64,000 nt of DNA from Inonotus obliquus (Eukaryota; Basidiomycota; Agaricomycetes; Hymenochaetales; Hymenochaetaceae), in contig JAJHTX010000013.1 in the NCBI GenBank assembly GCA_032164295.1, positions 1,488,001 to 1,552,000 of the forward strand. The letters run 5' to 3'. Shown here piece by piece: positions 47,601 to 57,638 of this stretch (its first letter is position 1; each line of letters opens with the position of its first letter). Both the position numbers and the translations under genes were made by a program. The notes below the pieces were generated by a model. That model had not been told where the DNA came from. It did not search any database and saw only the letters and a list, made by a program, of their open reading frames with translations.

Positions 47601-50600
47601 AACGTGGTGAGTTACCAAGATCTTGGACATAGGTTAATGAATTACAACAATAGGACAAGGCGGAGTACTTACGACGGTACGATCCTTCATCAATGGACCC
47701 ATCAAGAGTTTCTGGAACAGATGTCGGGCAGTATGGCTGTCCTGTTTTATGAGTCTGTGGTGAGCCTTAATGGAACGGAGAACGCTACTCAAAACTCACT
47801 ACGGCGCTTAGCGGATCGTCCAAGAGCACAAACTTCGTTCTGGCATATACTGACCTTTACGTTAGTTAGCACGGGTTATACGCAACGGTATCAATGATTT
47901 CCGACCTCGCCAAGGCCACTCGAGCTTTCTGACCTCCACTTAGCGTCACACCGCGAACCCCAATCTCGGTCTCGTCACCATCTTCGAACATAGCAAGATC
48001 CTGTTTCAATGCGCACGCATCCAACACAGAATCGTAGCGCTCGGGCTCGAAAGGGAATCCAAACAGAATGTTTTCCTTGATGGATCTGTGCTGGAGCCAG
48101 GGTGTTTGCGCAGCGTAAGAGATCGAGTGAGACAACCCGTTTTCGTATACGTGATGCGGGTCTTTAAGCATGAGGATCTTTCCTTCATTAAGCGTCATCT
48201 CTCCTAACAGCGCAAGCTGATGGATTATGAGGAATCAGGAAAGCTCCAATTGACGAAGATAAATTCGCTTACTAGGAGAGCAGTCTTACCGCTCGCTGTC
48301 GGACCAGTGACTATGCTAAGAGCTCCATCTGGGAATATGACGGAGATATCGCGCAGCTCAAAGGTACGGTCTTGATCCATCTCGTTAACGCTCAGCGACA
48401 CATCGGAGTCAATGATATCTGCTTCCCTATCCCATCCCGAACCTGCACTTCCTTTCGGTGTATCCTTGCTTTTACCCTCCTCTTCAACCGAATTCCACTT
48501 CAGTGAGGCATTTTCCAGACCCAGGACCGTAACATCATTCGATTCATCCTGCTCGTCGCCTTTGATCGCTGATACCTGCGGTGGTACTTCGTCTTCGTCC
48601 AAGAAAGTCTCAATGCGCTGTAACGCAACACGAGCTTGAAGAATGTTTACTGTCCACGTCCTGTTAAGTAAGGGTAAAGGTTAGTACGAATAAACTAACT
48701 GACTTGACTTTATCTTACGGAATGACATTCATAGGCTTCCGCATCATGGAGAACAAAGCGATTGCGGGGAAAGCGACGCCGATCGTGAGCTCGTGTCCAC
48801 GGACAACGTACGCCAAGAACGAAAAAATGCTGACAAGGATCGGAGCGGTTGACCAGACAATATGGATCATAACCTTATTGGTCGCTTCTGGTCAAGTTTC
48901 CTAGTGATTACCTCAGGCCGCAGTACAATAGGGAAATGACTCACTCTTGACCAACCATTCGAGCTCTTCTGCACGAGACACCTCCGTCCTATTGATCCAT
49001 TGATCCTCCCAACCGAAGAACTTAATAAGCTTAAGTGCACCGAAGAGTTCATTAACGATACTCGTTCTCTTATCACGCGCCGCTAATAGACCCTTTGTTA
49101 TGTGAACGGCTCTACGGGCAAAATAGTTGTTGATGGGCCAGACGAGAAGAATGACTATGATTCCTGCGAATGAAGAAATTCCGAGAAGCTGGTAAAGGAA
49201 GATGCATGCAATACCGATTTCAAAAGGTGCCGCATACAAGTAGTACAAACCGTTTATCATCTACGAATGACTTGAGTTAGATGCTGGTCTTCGGTTGATG
49301 GAGACAGGTACATACCATTGCGATACGATTGACATCTCCAGCCATCAGATTTACTATTTTTCCCACGTCGGCACCAGCTTTCAGTTTATCGCCCTTGCCG
49401 TGTTTCTTCGATCCTTCTTCGCTCGTCTTCTTTTTATCCGGCCTATTCACTATGCCAGAAAAGTCCTTCCTCTTGAGAGCCTTGTTGTAAATCGCTGACG
49501 TGAGCTGCGAGCGAATGCGAACACTCGCCCGGCGACCGTGCCATAGATGCTGCACGTCGGCTTGCGTTTTGAGTACTTGAGAGACGAATAGAAGAATTGC
49601 ATATAGGTACGCGTGAGCGATGTCGGATGGCAGTCCAGTATCGATAGCATCAATGATAAGCTTGAGAAACAACGGTCCGAGATAGTTGCAGGCGACAGAT
49701 GCAATTGTACCAACGAAGTCTAGACTGAGAAGTATTAGTCTATTAGTCGCATATTACATTTCGGAGAAGCTGCACATACATGAGATCCCTCGAGTTCCCT
49801 ATCCATATTTTCCAAAGTAGACTAGTGTTTTGATCAAGTGTGGAAAACTTTCGGAACATTGGCCTTGCTCGCATCGTAATGTTGAGATCCCATACACCAT
49901 CCTCCTCCAGTGTCCCATTCGTTCCCTTCGCGATGAGAGGATCGATCCAGCTGACCGTTACCCAACTCCAGAGTGTGACATGGTCCTCAGGAGTAACACT
50001 GGCTTCACTCGAGACGCTTTCAACTGGTCCACTAAATGGTTGACTAAGGACGAGAACAACGAGGCTGGAAGGTATGACAACATTTACAACCAGACCAGCC
50101 AGGACAAGGGGTGCGGGTAATAAATCTCCATAGACTATATGATCAAAAGTGGCTCCTCCGAGCATGAAGAGAGACCCAGCTAGATGAAGAGCGTAAAGAG
50201 CAAAGAGATCGTATGGAGGCCCAGCAATTGGCTTGAGTACTGGAGCGAGAGTTGCATAAAGCCAAGTTATTGCGAAAACAACCGCGAGGATGGCTCCGCG
50301 AGCATCTCTGTACCGAATGGCGAGGTAGACGCCTGTTGCAATCCATGAGCCAGTCTCGATTAGACCACTTCCTATAAGGACGAATGTACGTCGTCGAGGA
50401 GGTCGCCTCCCGGATAGATCATTAGTAATAGTGCTCTTCGCTTTGCTATCATCATAGTCAAGTGCTCCGGCTTCAGCAAGGGTAAGGGAGTGTTGGAGTA
50501 GCGATGAAATTCCTGGAAAGAGATGGGTAAATGAGAGGCGAAAGAGGAAGAAGAGGACAAGGATGAAGGGAGCAAGCCCGCCCCATGATGCCCTTACACA

Positions 50601-50645
50601 GGCATCCTGGAAGTCAAGCGAGCTGGACGACGGGCAAAAGAACAT
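44641..50645 (-). CDS. ABCC-type (MRP/YOR1-like) ABC exporter 2
   Basis: Tandem paralogue of the 35037-41192 gene with the same exon order and domain plan, about 1,450 residues. The start MFFCPSSSSLDFQDACVRAS is followed by the N-terminal membrane domain, linker TPEDHVTLWSWVTVSWIDP and TMD1 (MFLKLIIDAIDTGLPSD; RRASVRIRSQLTSAIYNKAL). NBD1 has Walker A GPTASGKTALL, signature LSGGQKARVALAR, Walker B FVLLDDPLSA and the H-loop stretch KILVTHHVQLVLPG. TMD2 has CTMRWLDTTPTGRVLNRFSK. NBD2 has Walker A GRTGSGKSTLA, signature FSAGQRQLIAMAR and Walker B LVILDEATSSID; it ends TASQSGTGGR. The linkers after NBD1 and the C-terminal insert differ most from copy 1. All motifs are intact, so both copies are probably functional and may have diverged in substrate or expression. 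Confidence 0.9.
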
Positions 50646-51236
50646 TCAGCTGAAGGGTGAGTCCGACAAAGAGTGCTTGCCACTGACTATTGTGAGAGCC
50701 ATCTTAATAAGACAACGGCGAGTTTGGATACAGCTTGTGCAGTTTGTGGCGTCTGGCTACGAATTATGCAATTCGTGGCGTGGTGGCAGTAGTAGATTCA
50801 TCCAAAAGGGATGATTGTTGTCCGACCGAGACTACGCCGCAAATGCTATCTCAAGAGACGACTAGGAAGAGGCGAGTATAGCTACCTTCTCTCGAACGAT
50901 GTCATTACTTTGTTAGAGGACCTCAGCAAGTCAGGAGGCAGGATGAGTGAGTGTTCCCTCCTAAAAAAAAAGTAAACCAACGCGGATCTTTCCGATATCA
51001 AAAATTAGTCATAACGGATTGCTGACTATCAAATTTCTATTTTGGAACTCCAGTATTGGCATCACGTGTCATATTGTGTTCGTAAATCTGAGAAGAACAA
51101 AAAAATAAAATAAATGCTTTCTGATCATTGACAACAGTAAGTACCTCTGTGGCTCGACTCAGGCAGCAGCACATGATAATAGTTTGGCATTGTCTATTCG
51201 ATGGGTGATATGGAAGCTTGCATAAATAATGCTGCT
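50646..51236. other. Intergenic between ABC exporter 2 and MGC gene 6
   Basis: No gene is seen. It should contain the ABC exporter promoter and the 3' region of the minus-strand MGC gene. Confidence 0.5.
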
Positions 51237-51461
51237 CTAGTCTCCTCCGCCTCCATCCCCGCCTCCGTCTCCTCCCCCATTTCCTCCACCCCCATCCGCT
51301 CCTCCGCAACAGCAGTCATCGTCAACATCACTAGTACTATCCAAATTTTCAGTGCAGTAACCGTAGTACTGAATCTCCCTTCTCCTTCGCTCGTATCTCA
51401 TCTGGCGGGCTGCTTCCTCTTCTTGATCGTCGTTGTTGTTCTGCGATGGTGCGCATCCCAT
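51237..51461 (-). CDS. MGC glycine-rich protein 6
   Basis: 74 residues. The N-terminus MGCAPSQ fits N-myristoylation (Gly2, Ser6) with a palmitoylatable Cys3. The middle is charged (EEEAARQMRYERRRREIQYY), probably a short helix, followed by DSTSDVDDDCCCGG and a tail of GGGD/GGGN units ending in Asp. Unlike genes 1-3 the middle is not Pro/Thr-rich. The triple Cys before the Gly tail could be a second acylation or metal site (inference). Last member of the right-locus series. Function unknown. Confidence 0.62.
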   Translation of the reverse strand: MGCAPSQNNNDDQEEEAARQMRYERRRREIQYYGYCTENLDSTSDVDDDCCCGGADGGGGNGGGDGGGDGGGGD

Positions 51462-51913
51462 GCTATTTGTGAACGATTGCTAACCTGACCGCAAATTTCA
51501 GCACTTCCTCTTACCTATGAGAAAAAATAGTCGTATGCGAATCAACGTACGATGAGAATCAGAACGACTTCTGCCAATTCAGAGGACTGGTTTGGAAAAC
51601 GGAATGCAACAGAGGATTTGGTGAACCGCAATCCCGTAACCACACTCTCACTTATACTTTACAGCCTGAGCACCCTCCCGAATCCGTCTGATACAGTGCC
51701 TCACGAACGTTTGTCTCATTGAGAGTTGGATTGGTTGCGAGTGGTTGTACTTGGCAATCAAGGGTCCCTTCTATGACTCACTAGCCGACGATGCGCTCAT
51801 CCCAGAGTTCACGATCCGTCGTGATATGGACGGAAAGCAACCTATGGTGCGATCCTGGTTGATTCAGGTCCGTATCTAGTAAGTACTCACAACTTCGTCA
51901 CTAACTATTGCAA

Positions 51914-52114
51914 CTATGCCTTCAGTCGTCTGAGCAGCACAACAGCCCACAAACACTCGACGTCGAAGCTTATATCGGATCCACGATCTCCTCTCCGATT
52001 CCTCTCCTCTTCTGTTGGTCGTTGGCTCTCCTCCTGCCCTCTGCCACCACATTGCTCTAGCTCATTTTGCTGCTCAAGATCCTCTTCAAAGAACTGAGAG
52101 GTTGAGCAACCCAT
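51914..52114 (-). CDS. MGC protein 5, lacking the Gly tail
   Basis: 66 residues beginning MGCSTSQ, again a myristoylation/palmitoylation-type start. The middle is acidic then Arg/Glu-rich (EEERNRRGDRGSD). The C-terminus is LWAVVLLRRLKA without any Gly-rich tail. Either this is a divergent tail-less member, or the true 3' exon is missed, or the gene has lost its tail. The weakest of the six MGC calls. Confidence 0.42.
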   Translation of the reverse strand: MGCSTSQFFEEDLEQQNELEQCGGRGQEESQRPTEEERNRRGDRGSDISFDVECLWAVVLLRRLKA

Positions 52115-52571
52115 GCTCTGTTGAGTCTGGGAGTGGATTCTGTTGTTCTCGTCTTGGAATTTCTGTATGGATGTATTCAGCGTTTACAGCTGAAATGGGC
52201 GGGACTGAAGAGACCTGCGGTATGGTCTGATTCTACTCTCCCTCACATTCCTCTGGTAGGCGAATAAGGATTTCAGGTAGATATAGTATGTCCTTCGCAG
52301 GACTGACTCGCCCAAGGCCACTCTTGTCGAATCTCAGATTCACGTTGAAAATACACCGCGTACCTACTCCGGGTTAGATGATTTCGCGCTCGATTGTTTT
52401 AGTTCTTACACCGTTTGCCTTCTGTCTCCGTTGCTGCATCACCATCAAATGGGAGAGATGCATTCGACAGGGGACTGTCTGGATTTCGTTATACAAGTCG
52501 CGGGTTTTCTAACTTATATATATATAACTCGGATTGAAAGGCAATATTAATGTTCCGATCACGCCGCGCAT
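52115..52571. other. Spacer between MGC genes 4 and 5
   Basis: No gene seen. A TATATATATA stretch near 52515 lies downstream of MGC gene 4 and could serve as a promoter element for MGC gene 5, although it is about 400 nt from that ATG. Confidence 0.35.
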
Positions 52572-52796
52572 TCAGCAACCTCCATCTCCGCCACCTCCTC
52601 CTCCACCACCACCACCGTCACCTCCGCCGCCTCCGCCTCCATCGCCGCCTCCCGAATGACCTCCTCCTCCGTCGCCTCCTGCAAAACCCCAACCAAACCC
52701 ACCACCTGTATCGGCACCACCATTGCCTCTAGAGCGTCGCTTATATGCTCCCGGGCGTGAACCTTGTGGAATAGCCTTGGACGATGTGCACCCCAT
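52572..52796 (-). CDS. MGC glycine-rich protein 4
   Basis: 74 residues. The start MGCTSSK has Gly2, Cys3, Ser6 and Lys7 in the same places as in genes 1-3. A short basic segment (PGAYKRRSRGN) would favour binding to acidic membrane lipids. More than half of the protein is a Gly-rich tail with spaced Asp (GGGGD units) and a terminal Cys, as in gene 1. No introns are needed in the coding part. Function unknown. Confidence 0.62.
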   Translation of the reverse strand: MGCTSSKAIPQGSRPGAYKRRSRGNGGADTGGGFGWGFAGGDGGGGHSGGGDGGGGGGGDGGGGGGGGGGDGGC

Positions 52797-53324
52797 AATA
52801 TTCGCCGCAATTAGTGCTGTTCGCCAATTCTCTACCTGAATGCGAGTTTTAGTCTCCCAGCGTGATTACTCAAAGAGAAATCGCACAAGTTACCAGACGT
52901 GCAGAAGAAGCTTAGAAGGCAGAAGCAGTACACAGTGGATCAAAGTGAGTTGTGAAAGAACTCGTGTCCAAGGGCGGTTTAAGTATTGCTCTTGGACAGC
53001 CATACATATCGTTTCTGATGATCTAAAGACACGAGGAAGGAAGAACTATTTGCGGCCGGGTAGAGCGCTGACCGCTGCATCGCTTCAATCCAGTCCTGTG
53101 ACGTTGCGCGGGTATAGTTATTGATGATGATCCGACAAGCGTGGCGGTGCTTGGTCCTATTTGGTTATCTGAAATTTAAGATATAATACATCGAAGTTCG
53201 CTTCGGGTCGTGCCCAATGTTACTTTCGCGCAGCTTGTGTGGCTATGAATGCATGAATAGCTGTTTGAAATGATTTCTCGGAAAGATTGAATTGATTACA
53301 CTTTTTTGCCCTTCAAATTCCTCG

Positions 53325-53693
53325 TCAGTCACCACCACCCCCGCCCCCGTCTCCCCCGCCCCCGTCTCCTCCTCCTCCGCCATCTCCCCCACATCCGTCT
53401 CCTCCATCACCTCCGACTCGTCCCCCGTCACCTCCGTACCCTCCTCCATGTGCTCCCGTATAGCCAACCCCATATCCCACTGCGTAGGTTGTACTCCCAC
53501 CACCTCCACCAGAGTAAGTAGTGCCGGTATAGGCAGCTGTTCTTTCGGTTTTCCTTTCCTCCGGATTCGCGGCCCTTAGTTGTGTATTCTGCCGAGCGGC
53601 TTGCTGGGGCGCCCTTGGGGGAGGCCATATAGCCCGCGAATGCGATAAAGGCTGAAGATGCTGTCGGCGACTCTTGGATGGAAAGCATCCCAT
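53325..53693 (-). CDS. MGC glycine-rich protein 3 (right-locus orthologue-like copy)
   Basis: 122 residues starting MGCFPSKSRRQ, the closest right-locus relative of the genes at 26862 and 29194. A basic/Pro-rich middle (HSRAIWPPPRAPQQAARQ) is followed by TYSGGGGGSTTYAVGYG and a Gly-rich tail with regular Asp (GGGGDGGGG), ending in Asp. The 5' leader has the same intron (donor GTAAGTAAC, acceptor ACAG before GAAGTCTTTTATTCG). The upstream promoter block with TGACGTC is shared. It lies 0.5 kb downstream of the intact partner gene and on the same strand. Function unknown; predicted inner-leaflet membrane anchor. Confidence 0.7.
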   Translation of the reverse strand: MGCFPSKSRRQHLQPLSHSRAIWPPPRAPQQAARQNTQLRAANPEERKTERTAAYTGTTYSGGGGGSTTYAVGYGVGYTGAHGGGYGGDGGRVGGDGGDGCGGDGGGGGDGGGGDGGGGGGD

Positions 53694-53849
53694 TGTATCG
53701 CGAATAAAAGACTTCCTGTGCAGCCTGGTAGGTAATGTTGTAGCAACAACGTGCTGAGTTACGTTACTTACAAGATAAGACACTTTGCTGAATGGATCAG
53801 AAGCCAGAGATTTGCTGGAAGGACTACGACGGATTGTTACTCGAGTAAG

Positions 53850-53934
53850 TATATATCATCTCCTCCCGGTAGTTATTAGTCAGTACGAAAAATCTCTCAA
53901 CTCAACTAGCACAGCGTCGCCGCTGGACGTCAAG
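53850..53934 (-). promoter_or_regulatory. Conserved promoter block of MGC gene 3
   Basis: On the minus strand it holds TGACGTC (53926-53932), CCAGCGGCGACGCTGTGCTA, GAGAGATTTTT and an ATATAT box (53851-53856). It matches the blocks upstream of the 26862 and 29194 genes, although the loci lie about 25 kb apart and face in opposite directions. Confidence 0.65.
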
Positions 53935-54189
53935 CGTTCCGTTCCTCATAGTTCGCCAGGTCTTACCGGCATGGTCCTTATCTGCCATAATTAGCAATCA
54001 GTGGCTGCGCCCAGATAACTCTTGGCAGAGCAGTTAAAACCTCCGGCAGGTAGGAATGTATCAATTAGCCAACCACGTTCGAAAACTATATTACCCCGCA
54101 CAGGTGATAACCAACTCAATTCTACGGATGTCACGAAACAAACGTTCCAACTGGCAGTGCAGCCGTTTCGCGCCTCAATATTGAGCATG

Positions 54190-55146
54190 TCAACGTAGTT
54201 TCCCGCATGTTAGGACATGACCGAGACCGACAACTATCTTCCCTGTTCCATAAACCATTGCGCCTGCACCGAAAGTCGCGGCACCAGCCAGTATGAAGGG
54301 CGTAGCTAAGACAATCCCAACACCCTTAGAAAAGCCCACCAGGGGTGAATCCTTCTTGTTCGGAAGAAATCTCGCCAACCCACGACTGCGATGTCGCTCA
54401 CGATGTGCATCATGTAGGTCGCTCGTGAAGGAGCTTTCTCCACCGTCCAGTGCTATATGACCATCTTCCAGAACTCTGTCGCTGGACGAATTCAGCGAGC
54501 GAGAGAAGTCCTCGGCACGGCAAGCCCACTCGGCTTGGATGACCGGATCGGGGTGCATACGCGCAAGGCTATACGCCGTTGATGTCAGTTTGCTGGCCCG
54601 CGAATACGATAGAAAGAAAGCATACAAGCGCATTCGTGCCTGAATAAGCTCTTCCAGGACGCGTACTTCACAATCGTTGTCCTTAGCTTCACGACCGGCG
54701 CACAATCCCGGTGCAATCAGTGCCAGAGTCGAATATTTGGATGCTCGACCTCTCGCAATTCGTAGGTTCGCAATATTCATCTGAAGTTCATGCAATGTCT
54801 CGTACCACTGCGCCTCGCTGAATGTCGGCGTCGCGTTACTAGCATTTGAGCCAATACATAATGGTGCAGTGGATGTCGATGGAGGCTGCGGTTCCGCTGG
54901 AACAGGAGCATCCTTATTGTCGTTATCATGGAAAGAGTACTCATAGAGAGGTGGGCTAGTGGTATCAGAATCCATGCTTGTATCAAGGACAGGAGATGCG
55001 GCGCGAATGTCCTGAGGCTGTGAGAGAAGCGGCATGGATTGGCCTAGGTTTGGTATATACTACGTAAGGCAGGTAATAGTGGATACTGAGAGGAGCATAC
55101 CAGAACTGTCCTTGAACGGGTCGGAAGATTTGTCCACTGTAATCAT
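54190..55146 (-). CDS. Intact 'partner' protein with glycine-zipper C-terminus
   Basis: About 300 residues. Exon 1 (55146-55101, MITVDKSSDPFKDSS) joins exon 2 at 55043 in frame; the donor and the AACCTAG acceptor are conserved in decayed copy 1. The N-terminal 80 residues are acidic and Pro/Ser-rich. A central region looks helical (SEAQWYETLHELQMN; RVLEELIQARMRLYAF; AWACRAE-like AEWACRAEDFSRSLN). A basic patch (HRERHRSRGLARFLPNKK) precedes the hydrophobic tail GVGIVLATPFILAGAATF..GTGKIVVGLGHVLTCGK, dense in GxxxG/A spacing. A second, in-frame 57-nt intron (54569-54625) is possible; the same position is a clear intron in copy 3. The family seems basidiomycete-specific, from memory; function unknown. 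The tail could insert in membranes and oligomerise (inference). The MGC gene follows on the same strand. Confidence 0.72.
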
Positions 55147-56397
55147 TTCAATCCACTGGAAAGGCGCGTATAACGCAGGATATGCCACTTTAAATACAGT
55201 AATCTGCGGCAGGAAGAATAGGTTAAAATATGCAAGGCATCACTGCGGAATGACTGCGATCTACAAAGCGCAGTCAAGAATGTATTGCACTCCGTGCCGT
55301 TCCCTCGGTCTCCGGAAACTTTCGTGCCAACATCCTGCCACGAGACTTATCAATAAGTGGCGCAAGGCTCGTAGCATGTACGTTGGGAGAAGGGAATGGC
55401 GCGCGCTTGTGATGGACGGAGGTGTGTTAGTCGTATCAACCAATGGGCCAGAGTCTATATATGCTTACGTTATATTCTTCCACGATTTCTATGTACATAG
55501 ACCATCGCGTCAAGCAAAAATCAGTTTGTGTTATACAGGCGGGTGGGAAGGTTGTCGTAGCCCTGCTAGGGTTGGACACCAGCTCGGGATCATTTGCCTA
55601 CCTGCAAAGGTGGATGCAAAGGTTGGGAAAGTATAAACTCGACCAACCTGTCACATCAGTCACGTCACATGCACTAACCCGATTTGGAAGGACCCTGCGG
55701 CAAAAATCCTGAGGGACATATCATCAACCCAGAAGTTTCGTTAGTTTACCTCTCATTCTCAGGCTTCTGCACCCTCATACCACTGTCTTATGAGCATTTC
55801 AAGACAGAAAATGTAGCCTATAACCCTCTGATAATAATTGCCTTTTATATACACGCCAAGCGTATTATAAAGACATAAATTACATAATTTTTTGGCATAT
55901 GTAAGCGGCAAAATTTGGAGCTCGAAAATTTGAACATGTGCTGAAATGCACGGAAATTGCATTCTGAGTCATTTTGTAATACTCAGGTTTTTGCCTAAAT
56001 TGGAAGTCAGTAAGTCCTTATTTTAGAAAAATAATTACATAGAAATGTAGCTATGGATGTCCTCTTGACATCTATGGAGGCAGAATACAGATTTGAGACT
56101 TTGTGCTGTATCAATTTCCATTGAAGGAGTGTGCGAGGATAAGTATCCAAAAGGGGTAAGGCGCGGCATGTCACGGTTGGTCGAGTTTATACTTTCCCAA
56201 CCTTATTACGGAGGGATTCGCTATGAGATTAGACTCGACTCAGACGATCAGGCGAGAGGAGAATTCCAGGTGTTCGTGGATGCCAGAGATTCGGGGCGTG
56301 TTTCTTAAGGAAGAACTCGAGGAATAGAATGTACACGCATGGCGCTTTATCTCTTTCATTTTGATATCATTATATATGAGCGAAATTGAAAGAAATC
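55147..56397. other. Intergenic, no gene supported
   Basis: The upstream 300 bases resemble the regions before the left-locus partner copies (CTCGGTCT..GAAACTTTCG, GCAGTGATGCCT-like). From about 55700 the DNA is AT-rich with no coding signal. Confidence 0.5.
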
Positions 56398-57638
56398 TCA
56401 AGCGGCATCGACGGGATTCCAAGTGACACAGCCATCTCTCCCCTTGTCCAGTGCGTCCAGTTTGGCCATTTCTTCCTTCGAAAGCTCGAAATCGAATACT
56501 TTTGCATTCTCTACGATTCTGTGAGGCTGAGACGACTTGGGAAGCGGTACGAATCTAGAAATAAATTGAGACGCATCCAAGGGGGTAGATCGGTGATTAG
56601 ACCATACCCGTGCTGCAAAGACCAGCGAATTAAGACTTGCGCAGGAGTCCGTCCAGACTTGGTACATCATTAGTTTATCGTTCAATACAGTGAGGAATCG
56701 GTGCGCACGCTCTTTGCAACATCCTGAATGACAGGATGAGACAACTTCCCACGAACAAGGGGAGAGTATGCTTGGACGACAATACCATGTTCACGACAAT
56801 ACTCGACAATGGGCCTTTGTTGACAGAAAGGATGCAGCTAAAGGTTATGGAATCCGGTCATGGGACTGACGATAGAATATAGGGAAGTATCCTTGTTACG
56901 AACCTCGATCTGGTTCACCGCAGGTGTTTCGAGACCAGCCGCACGTATTTCTTCCAGATGAAGAACACCGCTGTTAAGAGATAGAATTCGGATGCGTGAT
57001 ACGTTTCATAGGCGAAAGTGTATCCTTACTAGTTTGACACACCCACTGTCCGAATAGCGCCAGCGTCGCGCTTATCAAGAAGAGCGCGGTAGGTTTGCAA
57101 GCGCTTCTCTGTGCCAGAAAGTGGGCTGTGTATCAAGTATAGGTCGATATATGCTATAGATTCCAGAATGAGCATGGAATGGTCATGCGTGATCCGATGG
57201 GCGGGAGGATCTACTGAATTGGAATTTCGCCAGAGAGCTCTCTATATGCGCTATCGTGGGCTCGTATCCGTGGTCAGGATGATATATTTTGGTTGCTATT
57301 ATTGAAACAATTGCTCATTAAAACGCGGTATTGTTGAAAGAGAGAGAGAGAATTGGACACACTGATAAAGATCTGTTCTCTAGGAATACCGCTCTCGCGC
57401 ACAGCACGTCCGACTTCAACCTCGTTGTGATAGTACTCAGCAGAGTCGATGTGCCTGAAGATCGTCAGGTCTTCTAGGCCGTAGAATGGATGAAAGATGT
57501 TTACCGATATCCGTGCTTGAGCGCTGCGGCACAGGCAGGGGCGCACTCATCGTTCTCAAAAACACCCAGTCCCAAAATGGGCATTTCAAACCCGGATCGA
57601 AGTTTGACGGTGGTTTGAAGAGTAAAATCCGACGCCAT
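56398..57638 (-). CDS. Aldo-keto reductase 1
   Basis: NAD(P)H-dependent carbonyl reductase of the AKR superfamily, about 290 residues from seven or eight exons. The start at 57638 ([16 protein letters not shown]) leads to [12 protein letters not shown], then [15 protein letters not shown] with catalytic Asp and Tyr. Next is [20 protein letters not shown] with the catalytic Lys. The exon [10 protein letters not shown] supplies the catalytic His and is followed by [69 protein letters not shown] and the cofactor-binding [16 protein letters not shown]. It ends WNPVDAA. All four catalytic residues are seen. One early intron boundary (after REQIFIS) is not resolved. The gene is closely related to the plus-strand AKR at 63644. 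Confidence 0.87.

Noticed and set aside
52559..52810. Alternative Glu/Ala-rich and His-rich frames over the glycine-rich genes
   Set aside because: They are shadow frames of GGN codon runs; the MGC frames have conserved starts, promoter blocks and leader introns.
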